A stretch of DNA of 15,481 nucleotides from Anaerolineae bacterium (GCA_030620125.1 JAUXFI010000020.1:1-15481), one strand, 5' to 3'; positions 1 through 7,127 are shown, counted from the stretch's first letter. Numbers and translations are program-made. Notes: generated by a model not told the origin, from the sequence alone.

Positions 1-171
1 CACGACGAACCTGGGATGGATGACTCCATCGCGTATGCGGACAAAGATATCGGTGCCGCCCATAAAGGGACGTGCCTCGCCAGCATGCTCAACCAAGAAG
101 CGGCTGGCTTGGGCCAACGAGGCGGGCTTTACGTAATCGAACTCTGAGAGTCCAGGACTTGGCATGTGCAT
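1..171 (-). CDS. Xanthine dehydrogenase-family FAD-binding subunit (N-terminal fragment, runs off the window)
   Basis: The first 57 residues of the medium, FAD-binding subunit (CoxM/XdhB/CutM type) are visible; the rest lies beyond base 1. The subunit passes electrons from the iron-sulfur subunit to FAD and on to an acceptor in the cytoplasm. The fragment begins MHMPSPGLSEFDYVKPASLA, the usual opening about a 'Y.kP.sl.eA' stretch. Residues 38-48 read GGTDIFVRIRD, the family's first FAD pyrophosphate-binding loop (GGT-D-hh-hxxR). An ATG at 171 is preceded by a near-perfect Shine-Dalgarno (complement of 177-185, AGGAGGTGA) at 5-nt spacing; an in-frame ATG two codons later is less well placed. 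It follows the permease gene after a 108-nt gap containing a hairpin and is the fifth visible gene of the operon. Family assignment is confident; the substrate is not known. Confidence 0.85.
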   Translation of the reverse strand, partial: MHMPSPGLSEFDYVKPASLAQASRFLVEHAGEARPFMGGTDIFVRIRDGVIHPRFVV

Positions 172-214
172 AATGGTCACCTCCTGTATTGAGGGTCTTG
201 ACAGATTGACTAGT

Positions 215-245
215 GGCAGGGGCGGTCTCTACGACCACCCCTGCC
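215..245. repeat. Intra-operon stem-loop between permease and FAD-subunit genes
   Basis: GGCAGGGG (215-222) pairs perfectly with CCCCTGCC (238-245). After one C/A mismatch, GGTC (224-227) pairs with GACC (233-236), leaving a 5-nt loop. No U-tract follows on the minus strand, so it does not look like a complete intrinsic terminator. It could be an mRNA-stabilising or attenuating hairpin that sets the FAD-subunit dose. The structure is directly visible; its role is inference. Confidence 0.7.
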
Positions 246-279
246 TCAGAGTTAAAACTGGAATCGAACCTCAGCCGCC

Positions 280-1638
280 TTACTCAGCGCCCACCTCGGG
301 CGCCTTAAAGATCAAAAAGATGGCGTTCAGGATGATCCCAGCCACAGCGCCGGTGGCGATGGCCGGCAACCCGTAGGGGAAGATGCCCTGAAGGATCGGG
401 ATGGGCAAGAAACCACCCGGATAGCCGATGTTGCCGCCGATGCCGACGATCATGATGATGGCTCCGACCGCCAACGTGCGGGCATCAAACAGGTCGACCT
501 TGTTCTCGACCATCAGCGCGATACCCTGCATACCGATCACGCCAAACAGGTAGATCGCCAGGCCACCGCTCACAGCGAGGGGCACCGTGCCAACCAGAGC
601 CTCCAGCTTGCCGATGCAGCCCAGCAGCATTGAGATGACGCCAGCCGCTATGAGCACCGGGCCGGAGTAGTTGCGGGTGATCGCCATCAGCGAGTTGTTC
701 TCGCCATAGTTGGTGCCGGCCGTGCTGCCGAACAAGCCGTTGATAAAGTCGCCGATGCCATCAAGGATCAAGTTAAACCCAATGTGCTGGTCGAGTTCGT
801 ACTTTTCCTCGCCTATCTCCTCGGCGAAGCGGTCCACGTACAGGCTGATCTGGTACAGGTGGGCGGTAGATTCGGGGATGGTAGCAATCGCCATGATGGA
901 AATGCTAAAGATCGCCGTTACCACCATTGCGCCGCCAAAGCTTGGGAAGGTGATGTGAGGGATGACGATCCAACTGGCTGCTCCTACCGAGGAAAGGTCA
1001 ATCAAACCAAAGGGGATAGACACGATGTACCCCACGATGGCGCCCAGCAGGATTGGGAGCATGCCAATAAAGCCCTTGCCGCGCAGGTAGACCGAGAAGA
1101 GAATGGTCACGACCAGGGTGATGATGGACACCAGCCAGTTCACCTCGGCCATGCCCAGAGCGGCAAAGCCCAGGCCGATGCCAATGACGCAAGCGACCGA
1201 GCCGGTGATAACCGGCGGGAGCACTTTGTCAACGGCTGCTTTGCCCACCTGCTTGATGATGTAACCGACGATGATGTTGATCACACCGGTGACCAGGATG
1301 CCAGCCTGCATTATGCGGATCAGGTCGTCACTGGCGGGGACGCCCCACTCGGCGTTGGTGATCGCCAGGTAGGCGGTCAGGTAGCTAAAGCTGGAGCCGT
1401 AGAAGAGGGGGATGAACTTGCCGATCCTCCACTTTGAGAGCACCAGGGCCACGATCGTGGCCAGACCAGCTATGGCCAGCACCGTGGATACGTGGAACCC
1501 GGTGAACAGGGCGCAGAACACCGTCGCCGGGAACATGGTCAGTACGTGCTGAAAGCCCAGGAGAATCAACTGTCCCCACGGAGGCACGTCATTGGGCAGA
1601 TAGCCCATCACTTTCCTCTGTTTGGTTGTAGTGGTCAT
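280..1638 (-). CDS. NCS2 (nucleobase:cation symporter-2) uracil/xanthine-type permease
   Basis: A 452-residue, strongly hydrophobic polytopic membrane protein of the NAT/NCS2 family, which imports uracil, xanthine or urate with protons. Residues 28-40 (GFQHVLTMFPATV) carry the family QH motif of TM1. Glu256 in IPESTAH (254-260) lies where UraA has its TM8 substrate-binding glutamate. Residues 308-324 (GTNYGENNSLMAITRNY) match the UraA-type TM10 signature with Glu313; XanQ-type permeases read differently there, so the protein looks closer to the uracil branch. The start at 1638 is chosen over an open frame back to 1707 because AAGGAGGA sits about 8 nt before it and the extra 23 residues are not family-like. 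Its place in a molybdenum hydroxylase operon suggests it feeds substrate to that enzyme. Family is certain; the transported base is not. Confidence 0.93.
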   Translation of the reverse strand: MTTTTKQRKVMGYLPNDVPPWGQLILLGFQHVLTMFPATVFCALFTGFHVSTVLAIAGLATIVALVLSKWRIGKFIPLFYGSSFSYLTAYLAITNAEWGVPASDDLIRIMQAGILVTGVINIIVGYIIKQVGKAAVDKVLPPVITGSVACVIGIGLGFAALGMAEVNWLVSIITLVVTILFSVYLRGKGFIGMLPILLGAIVGYIVSIPFGLIDLSSVGAASWIVIPHITFPSFGGAMVVTAIFSISIMAIATIPESTAHLYQISLYVDRFAEEIGEEKYELDQHIGFNLILDGIGDFINGLFGSTAGTNYGENNSLMAITRNYSGPVLIAAGVISMLLGCIGKLEALVGTVPLAVSGGLAIYLFGVIGMQGIALMVENKVDLFDARTLAVGAIIMIVGIGGNIGYPGGFLPIPILQGIFPYGLPAIATGAVAGIILNAIFLIFKAPEVGAE

Positions 1639-1677
1639 TTGCGTGTTCCTCCTTATTCTATCGGTAAAGATGGCGCT

Positions 1678-1701
1678 CCCCTCCGGCAGTCCCGGCAGGG
1701 G
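1678..1701. repeat. Small GC-rich hairpin before the permease gene
   Basis: CCCCT (1678-1682) and AGGGG (1697-1701) enclose CGG/CCG, forming an imperfect stem in the 111-nt gap between the CoxG-like gene and the permease. It shares the GGCAGGGG core with the hairpin at 215-245. It may separate segments of the operon mRNA with different stability. No U-tract follows. Confidence 0.45.
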
Positions 1702-1749
1702 TAGCAACAGATGAACAGAAATCAGCAGAGCAGTCTATTTGTGATAGGT

Positions 1750-2409
1750 TCACCTCCTTTCAGCACTTTTTCTGCCCAACCAGAACCCGACCACCATGGC
1801 GATGATGGCAACGGCAGCAGCCATCCAGGCAGTCCGGTACTCGGGGGAGAAAATGTCGGCGGCTATGTCGGCAGCCATATCCTTGACCACAACCGCAGCA
1901 AACTCGGCCTCTGAGGGCGGCTTGTATTCGACTTTCTCACCCTCTTCACCTTTAACCTCGGGCGCCAAACGCGCTCGCAACGCCTTGTTCAGCGATTCCA
2001 GTCCCTGGCGTGTCATGCTCTTGCTCACTGTTTCGATCATGCGCTGGCCCACGCCGGCCAGCTTGCCGCCAACCTGAAACTCCCCATCGTATTTCATCAG
2101 CGTCGTGCCGTCGCCCTGGTCAATCAACTGCACGTCGCCAGTTCCCCGGCCAAAGCCGGGAGCGCCCCGGCCCTCCACCGACAGCGTATAACTCTCGGGC
2201 GGCACCTCGTTCGAGACCACAACCCGCCCGGAAAAGACCCCACTCACCGGCCCTATCCGCACGTGCATCTTGCCTTCGTACTCGGTGTCGCTGACCTTGT
2301 GCATACTTTGCGTGCCGGGCAAAGCGGTGGCCAGCACCTCCGGGTCACGCACCAGTTCCCAGACCTCTTCGCGAGGGCCGTCAAAGATGTATTCACCTTG
2401 TAGTTTCAT
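1750..2409 (-). CDS. CoxG-like SRPBCC family protein with C-terminal membrane anchor
   Basis: 219 residues. Residues 1-150 are a CoxG-type SRPBCC (START-like) domain opening MKLQGEYIFDGPREEVWELV, with 'LATALPGTQSM' (27-37) and 'EYEGKMHVRIGPVSGVFSG' (43-61) as in the carbon monoxide dehydrogenase subunit G family. After a charged linker (about 150-185), residues 193-211 form one hydrophobic helix ending in GRKSAERR. This predicts a cytoplasmic domain held at the membrane by a single tail anchor. CoxG proteins are known to recruit or help mature molybdenum hydroxylases at the membrane. The ATG at 2409 has AGGAGG about 10 nt upstream. It lies between the catalytic subunit and the permease, which fits docking the enzyme near its importer; that link is inference. 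Confidence 0.9.
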   Translation of the reverse strand: MKLQGEYIFDGPREEVWELVRDPEVLATALPGTQSMHKVSDTEYEGKMHVRIGPVSGVFSGRVVVSNEVPPESYTLSVEGRGAPGFGRGTGDVQLIDQGDGTTLMKYDGEFQVGGKLAGVGQRMIETVSKSMTRQGLESLNKALRARLAPEVKGEEGEKVEYKPPSEAEFAAVVVKDMAADIAADIFSPEYRTAWMAAAVAIIAMVVGFWLGRKSAERR

Positions 2410-2427
2410 TATGCTGTGTCCTCCTGG

Positions 2428-2612
2428 TTAGATATTGGAGATTGGATATTGGGTATTGGATATTGCGGCTCTCTGGGAATTCGCGGGGTCAGAGTGTCGG
2501 ACTCCCCAACTTGTTGGGGGCAACACGCGAAGAACCCGAACAAGTTCGGGACTCCAATATACCAGCCACGCAAACTCCCAAAGACCCGATATTGCTAATC
2601 CCCAATCTCTGA
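2428..2612. repeat. Large imperfect palindrome with two 16-bp perfect palindromes
   Basis: The spacer between the CoxG-like gene and the molybdopterin subunit is mostly one imperfect inverted repeat. Each arm holds a degenerate TTGGATATTG-type stretch (2431-2466; reverse complement at about 2587-2612), then about 40 bases agreeing at roughly two thirds of positions by eye, then a perfect palindrome: CCCCAAC-TT-GTTGGGG (2504-2519) and CCCGAAC-AA-GTTCGGG (2535-2550). The two palindromes differ by a swapped C-G/G-C pair that preserves the stem. The right end overlaps the last codons and stop of the molybdopterin-subunit gene. No coding sequence is apparent inside. Confidence 0.75.
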
Positions 2613-4943
2613 TCCAGACATCAGTTCGAACAGCCGGTTGGGGCTCATAGGCGCTTCGAGTACCTCCACGTTATAGTCGGCCAGGGCATCTTCCAGGGCC
2701 TGGGCGAAGAGAGCCGGAACCGGGATACACCCGGCTTCACCAACGCCCTTGCTGCCCAATTCGTTGAGCGGCGAGCGTGTCTCCTCGTGGCCCACCTCGA
2801 TCCGGGGCACCTCGCAAGCCGTTGGAATCAGATAGTCCACCAGGGAGGCATTGAGCAGTTGCCCATTTTCGTCATAGATCAGTTGTTCGTAGTAAGAGTT
2901 GCCGATACCCAGCGCTACGCCACCGTGAACCTGCCCTTCCACGATCAGTGGATTGAGTATCGTGCCGCAGTCTTCGACGGCCACGTAACGCTTGATATCC
3001 ACCATCATCGTCTCTGGGTCTACTTCGAGGATCATGGCGTGGGTACCACTGGCGGTAGCACCGTACTGGGGGCCAAAGTAGTCGGTGGCCTCCAGGCCAG
3101 GCTCGGTACCAGGCTCGACCGCCCCCCGCAAGGGATTGGCCAGCACTGCCAGCTCGCCCAGGCTGATGGATTGCTGAGGGGTATCGGTCACTCGCACCAG
3201 GCCGTCCACCAGCTCCAGCTCCCCTGCGGGCGTTTCCAGGACTTTGCTGGCCAGCTTGAGAATCTTGGCGCGAACAGACTTGGCCGCCGCGTGGATGGCA
3301 TTGGCAGCCACCACAGACCCACGGCTGGCGAAGGTGCCCGTCCCCCAGTGGAACTCGGATGTGTCGCCGGTCACCAGCCTCACGTCGCGCGGGCTCACAC
3401 CTAACTGGTCGGCTACGATCTGGGCAAACGAGGTAAAGTGGCCCTGCCCCTGGGTGCCGACGCCGGTCGCCACGCCGATCTTGCCACTGGTTTCGACGGT
3501 GACCCGCGCTCCCTCGTAAGGGCCGACGCCGGTCGTCTCGATGAAGGAGACGATGCCTAGACCTACGTGCCGGCCCTCAGCGCGCAGACGCGGCTGTTCC
3601 TCTTTCACGAACTGCTCGTAGCCGATCATCCGCGCTGCTTTCTCCAGCGCCGGCAGGTAGTTGCCGCTGTCGAAAACCAGTTCCGCAAAGGCCTGATCAA
3701 TGATCTGGTGATGGTGGGGGAACGCGTCGGGCGGGATAAAGTTGCGTTTACGGATTTCAACCCGGTCCATCCCCAACTCTTTAGCGGCCATGTCCAGCAG
3801 CCGTTCCATCAAGAATATCCCTTGTGGCCGCCCGGCCCCGCGCACGGGAGTGGTGATCATCCTGTTGGTGAACACAACCTTGAGTTCACTGTGGTAGTTG
3901 GGGATGTCATAAGCACTCATCGAGTGGCTTTGCGTGTTCAGGGGAATGGTCAGGCCATAGGGATTGTACGCGCCAGTATCGTGCAGGAAGTCGTGGCTCA
4001 CCCCCAGAATGCGCCCATCGCTGGTGAGTGCGATCTCGGCATCGTGTATCTGCCCTCGTTCCTGGGTGGTGGCAAAAAAGTTCTCCTGCCGATCTTCGAT
4101 CCACTTGACTGGGCGGTTCAACTGCATCGCTCCCCAGGGGACGAGCACCTCCTCGGGCAGGAACATCATGATCTTGGGGCCAAAGCCGCCGCCCACGAAT
4201 GGCGCGATCACCCGCACCTGGGACTCGGATAGGCCCAGTATCCTGGCCAGTCCATTGCGCACGGGAATGGGCGCCTGAGTCGTGTCCCACATGGTTAGAT
4301 ATTGACTTTTCTCGTCCCACTGGGCGACGATGCCTCGGTTCTCCATCGCCGCCGCCGCGCCCCGGTCAATAAGGATACGCCGCTGGATGACCAGGTCGGC
4401 CTTCTCCCGAGCCGCTGCGTAGTCGCCCTTATCCTGGACCAGGTGAGAAGCCAGGTTAGAGTCCAGGTCATCGTGGACGAGCGGCGCGCCCGGCTCCAGG
4501 GCTTGCTCCAGATCCGCCGCAACCTCTAAGGGTTCATAATCAACCAGGATGTCCTCGAGAGCGTCTTCAGCAATGTAGCGGCTTTCGGCAAAGACGACGG
4601 CGACCGCCTCGCCAACGTACCGGACCTTGTCTTTGACCAGGGGAACCGTGGTGCGGGAGTGAAAAATTACTCCCTCGACCGAGTGGGGAGCAGGGACCAA
4701 CGGGGGAGAATGTTGCCAGAAATCACCCAAATCCTCGGCGGTGTAAACAGCTACCACTCCCGGCCGCTCCCGTGCCGCGGAAACGTCTATGCTCTTGATA
4801 CGCGCGTGGGCATAGTCACTGCGCAAAAAAGCCGCATGGAGCATACCATGCAACTCTACGTCGTCCACAAACAAGGCCTGCCCTGTCAGCAGACGCGGGT
4901 CCTCCGTTCGTGTCATTCGTTGACCTATATACTTTTTTGTCAC
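2595..4943 (-). CDS. Molybdopterin-binding catalytic subunit, xanthine dehydrogenase / CoxL-like family (form II type)
   Basis: 782 residues, the usual length for the separate large subunit. It hydroxylates its substrate with water at a molybdenum-cytosine-dinucleotide-type centre and hands electrons to the [2Fe-2S] subunit. The N-terminus (IGQRMTRTEDPRLLTGQALF, 6-25) is the family opening. GGGFGPK is at 251-257, PVRGAGRP at 366-373, the TQGQGHFTSFAQI loop at 497-509, and GVGEAG at 733-738 with the presumed catalytic Glu736. The active-site loop reads VRGAGR rather than the CSFR loop with the copper-binding cysteine of true CO dehydrogenase, so CO oxidation is unlikely. It starts at a GTG (4943) with AGGAG 7 nt upstream; no nearby ATG fits the conserved N-terminus. 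The tail residues SEIGD and the TAG stop are encoded in the repeat at 2428-2612. The substrate (xanthine, another purine or another heterocycle) cannot be read from sequence. Confidence 0.93.
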   Translation of the reverse strand: MTKKYIGQRMTRTEDPRLLTGQALFVDDVELHGMLHAAFLRSDYAHARIKSIDVSAARERPGVVAVYTAEDLGDFWQHSPPLVPAPHSVEGVIFHSRTTVPLVKDKVRYVGEAVAVVFAESRYIAEDALEDILVDYEPLEVAADLEQALEPGAPLVHDDLDSNLASHLVQDKGDYAAAREKADLVIQRRILIDRGAAAAMENRGIVAQWDEKSQYLTMWDTTQAPIPVRNGLARILGLSESQVRVIAPFVGGGFGPKIMMFLPEEVLVPWGAMQLNRPVKWIEDRQENFFATTQERGQIHDAEIALTSDGRILGVSHDFLHDTGAYNPYGLTIPLNTQSHSMSAYDIPNYHSELKVVFTNRMITTPVRGAGRPQGIFLMERLLDMAAKELGMDRVEIRKRNFIPPDAFPHHHQIIDQAFAELVFDSGNYLPALEKAARMIGYEQFVKEEQPRLRAEGRHVGLGIVSFIETTGVGPYEGARVTVETSGKIGVATGVGTQGQGHFTSFAQIVADQLGVSPRDVRLVTGDTSEFHWGTGTFASRGSVVAANAIHAAAKSVRAKILKLASKVLETPAGELELVDGLVRVTDTPQQSISLGELAVLANPLRGAVEPGTEPGLEATDYFGPQYGATASGTHAMILEVDPETMMVDIKRYVAVEDCGTILNPLIVEGQVHGGVALGIGNSYYEQLIYDENGQLLNASLVDYLIPTACEVPRIEVGHEETRSPLNELGSKGVGEAGCIPVPALFAQALEDALADYNVEVLEAPMSPNRLFELMSGSEIGD

Positions 4944-4968
4944 GGTTTCACTCCTATCTAAGTAATAC

Positions 4969-5040
4969 CGTAAAACGTGAAACGTAATGCGTGCCGCGTG
5001 TTGCGTGATCCGTTTACGTTTTACGTCTCACGTTTCACGT
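4969..5040. repeat. ACGT-rich repeat cluster with inverted ACGTGAAACGT arms
   Basis: The gap between the iron-sulfur and molybdopterin genes is filled by a degenerate ACGTxxxACGT repeat. ACGTGAAACGT at 4975-4985 is mirrored by ACGTTTCACGT at 5030-5040, and ACGTTTTACG (5017-5026) echoes CGTAAAACGT (4969-4978). The centre holds CGTAATGCGT, a core also seen at 11158-11176. The right arm contains the TGA stop of the iron-sulfur gene (5035-5037). Confidence 0.8.
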
Positions 5041-5511
5041 CCTCGTCTTCTCCGCTGCCAGTTTCGCCGCGTCAACAATGTTCTGATAGCCAGTACAGCG
5101 ACAGAGATTCCCAGAGATGGCCTCGCGTATCTCCTCTTCGGTGGGATGGGGATTCTCTTCCAGGAATGGCACCAGCGTCGTCAGGAGGCCCGGAGTGCAG
5201 AAGCCGCATTGCACGCCGTGAGCCTCCCGGAACGCCTCCTGAAGGGGATGCAGATCATCCATCGTCCCCAACCCCTCGACGGTGAGAATCTCGTGGCCGT
5301 CCGCCTGCACTGCGAACATCAGGCAGGAGCGCACCGGCTGCCCATCAAAGATAATCGTGCATCCGCCGCAGATGCCGTGCTCGCAGCCGACGTGGGTGCC
5401 GGTCAGACCGAGTTCGTGGCGCAAGAAATCGCTCAACAGCAGACGCGGTTCTACAGCACGTTCGTACTGGGTGTCATTGACGGTAACTGTCACGTTAATC
5501 AAATCACTCAT
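5035..5511 (-). CDS. [2Fe-2S] subunit of xanthine dehydrogenase / CO dehydrogenase-like enzyme (CoxS type)
   Basis: 158 residues, full length for the small subunit. It carries two [2Fe-2S] clusters that relay electrons from the molybdenum site to FAD. The N-terminal plant ferredoxin-like domain has Cys43, Cys48, Cys51 and Cys63 (motif C-x4-C-x2-C, in GCEHGICGGCT). The C-terminal helical domain has Cys102, Cys105, Cys137 and Cys139 (QCGFCTPG and NLCRCTGY). All eight ligands are present. The ATG at 5511 has AGGAGGA 7 nt upstream. It is the first gene of the operon, which is unusual but not unknown (the FAD subunit often leads). Its stop codon lies within the ACGTGAAACGT repeat, so the last residues (EKTRT) border repeat sequence. 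Assignment is essentially certain. Confidence 0.96.
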   Translation of the reverse strand: MSDLINVTVTVNDTQYERAVEPRLLLSDFLRHELGLTGTHVGCEHGICGGCTIIFDGQPVRSCLMFAVQADGHEILTVEGLGTMDDLHPLQEAFREAHGVQCGFCTPGLLTTLVPFLEENPHPTEEEIREAISGNLCRCTGYQNIVDAAKLAAEKTRT

Positions 5512-5527
5512 AATAATCTCCTCCTAA

Positions 5528-5670
5528 TACTACAACGAGACTTTGTCATTCTGAGGAGCGGAGCGACGAAGAATCTCGTTTTACAGAGATGAATTGCCAG
5601 CCAGCAACGAGATTCTTCGCTCCCTTTGGTCGCTCAGAATGACACAGGATTGTGAAGTCTCGTTGTAGTA
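5528..5670. mobile_element. MITE-like 143-bp inverted-repeat element in the operon leader
   Basis: Perfect 16-bp terminal inverted repeats: TACTACAACGAGACTT (5528-5543) and its reverse complement (5655-5670). Nested inside are two further inverted pairs: GTCATTCTGAG (5545-5555) with CTCAGAATGAC (5633-5643), and CGAAGAATCTCGTT (5567-5580) with its complement (5606-5619). The inner block resembles the ATTCTGAG...GAAGAATCTC repeat I recall as common in many bacterial genomes. It encodes no protein I can support. No clear target-site duplication is visible. It lies between the operon promoter and the ribosome site of the iron-sulfur gene, so it should be transcribed as a long hairpin. Confidence 0.75.
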
Positions 5671-5689
5671 CTAGCCGCCGACATGAAAG

Positions 5690-5718
5690 AGTATAGCTTA
5701 CGGCTGTGCAGATGTCAA
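5690..5718 (-). promoter_or_regulatory. Sigma-70 promoter of the molybdenum hydroxylase operon
   Basis: On the minus strand, TTGACA (complement of 5713-5718) is followed after 17 nt by TATACT (complement of 5690-5695). This is a consensus -35 box, ideal spacing and a five-of-six -10 box. Transcription would start near 5683, just before the 143-bp inverted-repeat element, giving a leader of about 170 nt. Confidence 0.75.
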
Positions 5719-5725
5719 CATGCAC
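5706..5725. promoter_or_regulatory. Imperfect inverted repeat over the -35 box (possible operator)
   Basis: GTGC/GCAC and ATGT/ACAT form a dyad around 5706-5725 with a two-base bulge, covering the -35 hexamer of the hydroxylase operon promoter. A repressor bound here would block the operon. No regulator gene for it is in the window; this is inference from position and symmetry. Confidence 0.35.
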
Positions 5726-5797
5726 GAGGGCCGATAGGCCAAGTTTTTGTGAGGTGATAATTTGGCAAAGAAATCTCCAAAAGGGGGCAATTGGGGG

Positions 5798-5827
5798 TTG
5801 ACAAGTGACATGGAAATGTGGTATAGT
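5798..5827 (+). promoter_or_regulatory. Promoter P1 of the sigma factor gene
   Basis: TTGACA (5798-5803), an 18-nt spacer and TATAGT (5822-5827). A strong housekeeping-type promoter reading toward the sigma factor gene and divergent from the hydroxylase operon promoter about 80 bp away. Confidence 0.7.
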
Positions 5828-5832
5828 AACAC

Positions 5833-5860
5833 TTGACGGGATCGTTCGGGCTACTATACT
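5833..5860 (+). promoter_or_regulatory. Possible second promoter P2 of the sigma factor gene
   Basis: TTGACG (5833-5838), a 16-nt spacer and TATACT (5855-5860), immediately downstream of P1. The -10 box lies between short inverted arms, TCGGG and CCCGA, near 5846-5866. Tandem promoters would allow two inputs to sigma factor expression. This is weaker support than for P1. Confidence 0.45.
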
Positions 5861-5874
5861 ACCCGACAAAAACG

Positions 5875-5916
5875 GGAGCACATTGCCTGGCCTATAGATG
5901 TCAAGCACTGTGCTCC
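5875..5916 (+). promoter_or_regulatory. Inverted repeat in the sigma factor leader
   Basis: GGAGCACA (5875-5882) and TGTGCTCC (5909-5916) are perfect complements separated by 26 nt. In the transcript they could form a stem upstream of the TTG start at 5940 and would enclose the alternative ATG at 5898. This may be a leader structure or an operator; function unknown. Confidence 0.45.
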
Positions 5917-5939
5917 TTATCACTGAGAGAGGGACAAAG

Positions 5940-7127
5940 TTGAGTCAAGAGGACGAACTAGTAGAAATTGAAGAGAAGGTGGACGGTGAAGAGTACCTGC
6001 TCGCCAAGGCCGCTGCGCAGGGTTTCGTCACGTACGATGATGTTCTGGCTGCCTTCCCCAAGGCTGAAGAGAACCTGGAGGAACTTGAGGACATCCTGGC
6101 TGTCCTGATAGAGACCGGCATTGAGGTAGGGCCGCCGAAAAAGCGGGCAGCAGGGTTGGCCGAGAAGTCTGGCCGGACGGATGCCGCAGTCGATCAGGCA
6201 GCGTATTTTGACACCATCGCGATAGACGATACGGTCGGGCTCTACCTCAAGGAGATTGGCCGGGTGCCGTTGCTCACGGCCGAAGAGGAGGTCATGCTGG
6301 CCAAGCGCATGGAGGTTGGTCTGATTGCGCTGGATCAATTGAATCAAGACGGGCTTGATCCTAAAGAACGGGCTGCACGGGAGGATCTTGTGCTAGACGG
6401 GTTGGCGGCCCGTGAGCACCTCATTCGAGCCAACTCTCGCCTGGTGATCAGCGTGGCCAAAAAGTACATTGGCCGCGGCGTGCCCTTTCTTGATCTGATC
6501 CAGGAGGGTAACATTGGGCTTTTGCGCGCTACCAACAAGTTCAACTACAAACTGGGGCACAAATTCTCAACTTATGCGACCTGGTGGATCAGGCAGGCAG
6601 TGACACGGGCGATTGCCGATCAGAGCCGTACCATCCGCGTCCCAGTTCACATGGGGGACCAGATCAACAAGCTACTGCGGACCTCTCACCGGCTGACGCA
6701 GGAGTTGGGGCGTGAGCCGACCATCGCAGAGCTAGCCGCATCGCTAGAAGTTCCCACGCGCAAGGCGGAAGAGATGTTGCAGGTAGCACGTCGTCCGCTC
6801 TCGCTGGAAATGCCCACCGATAGGGAATCGGAAAGCGAGTTGGGAGATTTTATCGAGGATGAGGATAGCCCTGCTCCGGAAGAAGAAGTAACCTCTGTGA
6901 TGCTACAGGGGCTGCTGCGAGAGATTCTCCAATACCTCCCGCCGCGTGAGGTGCGAATTTTGCAACTGCGTTACGGTCTGGTGGATGGCGAAACGTACAC
7001 CCTCGAGGAGGTAGGCAAGAAACTGGGGGTCACCCGTGAACGAGTGCGGCAGATAGAGGCCCAGGCGCTCAGCCGTCTCCGGCATCCCACTCACTCCCGC
7101 AGATTGCGCGATTTTCTGAAAAAGTAG
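5940..7127 (+). CDS. sigA: Primary-type RNA polymerase sigma-70 factor (RpoD/SigA)
   Basis: A full group 1/2 sigma-70 factor that directs RNA polymerase to -35/-10 promoters. Numbered from the alternative ATG at 5898 (409 residues): a region 1.1-like domain at about 33-78 ([17 protein letters not shown]), region 1.2 at 110-140 ([20 protein letters not shown]), region 2 at 171-250 with the core-binding and -10 recognition segment ([25 protein letters not shown]), region 3 at 250-330, and the region 4.2 helix-turn-helix at 367-397 ([20 protein letters not shown]). I prefer a TTG start at 5940 (395 residues), because GAGGG sits 7 nt before it while the ATG at 5898 has no ribosome site in range and lies in a leader inverted repeat; this is not certain. 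It is monocistronic, with tandem promoters upstream and a terminator downstream. Region 1.1 argues for a primary rather than stress sigma factor, though such genomes can hold several. Confidence 0.93.
   Translation: MSQEDELVEIEEKVDGEEYLLAKAAAQGFVTYDDVLAAFPKAEENLEELEDILAVLIETGIEVGPPKKRAAGLAEKSGRTDAAVDQAAYFDTIAIDDTVGLYLKEIGRVPLLTAEEEVMLAKRMEVGLIALDQLNQDGLDPKERAAREDLVLDGLAAREHLIRANSRLVISVAKKYIGRGVPFLDLIQEGNIGLLRATNKFNYKLGHKFSTYATWWIRQAVTRAIADQSRTIRVPVHMGDQINKLLRTSHRLTQELGREPTIAELAASLEVPTRKAEEMLQVARRPLSLEMPTDRESESELGDFIEDEDSPAPEEEVTSVMLQGLLREILQYLPPREVRILQLRYGLVDGETYTLEEVGKKLGVTRERVRQIEAQALSRLRHPTHSRRLRDFLKK

Noticed and set aside
784..1437. Plus-strand open frame of 217 codons opposite the permease
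   Set aside because: Low-complexity D/H/G/Q-rich translation, antisense to the well-supported NCS2 permease.
3567..4232. Plus-strand open frame of 221 codons opposite the molybdopterin subunit
   Set aside because: No recognisable motifs and antisense to conserved catalytic motifs; shadow frame.
2595..4943. True aerobic carbon monoxide dehydrogenase large subunit
   Set aside because: The CO-oxidising form needs the CSFR active-site loop with a copper-binding cysteine; here the loop is VRGAGR.
2595..5511. Selenocysteine in the hydroxylase subunits, given selB in the same window
   Set aside because: No in-frame TGA interrupts either subunit and all eight iron-sulfur cysteines are ordinary codons.
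5729..5748. GGCC-gata-GGCC followed by TTTTT as an intrinsic terminator
   Set aside because: The stem is only 4 bp and lies in a divergent promoter region with no gene ending before it.
5546..5923. Minus-strand open frame of 125 codons over the inverted-repeat element and divergent promoters
   Set aside because: It runs through both promoters and the repeat, has no ribosome site and no conserved features; not a gene.
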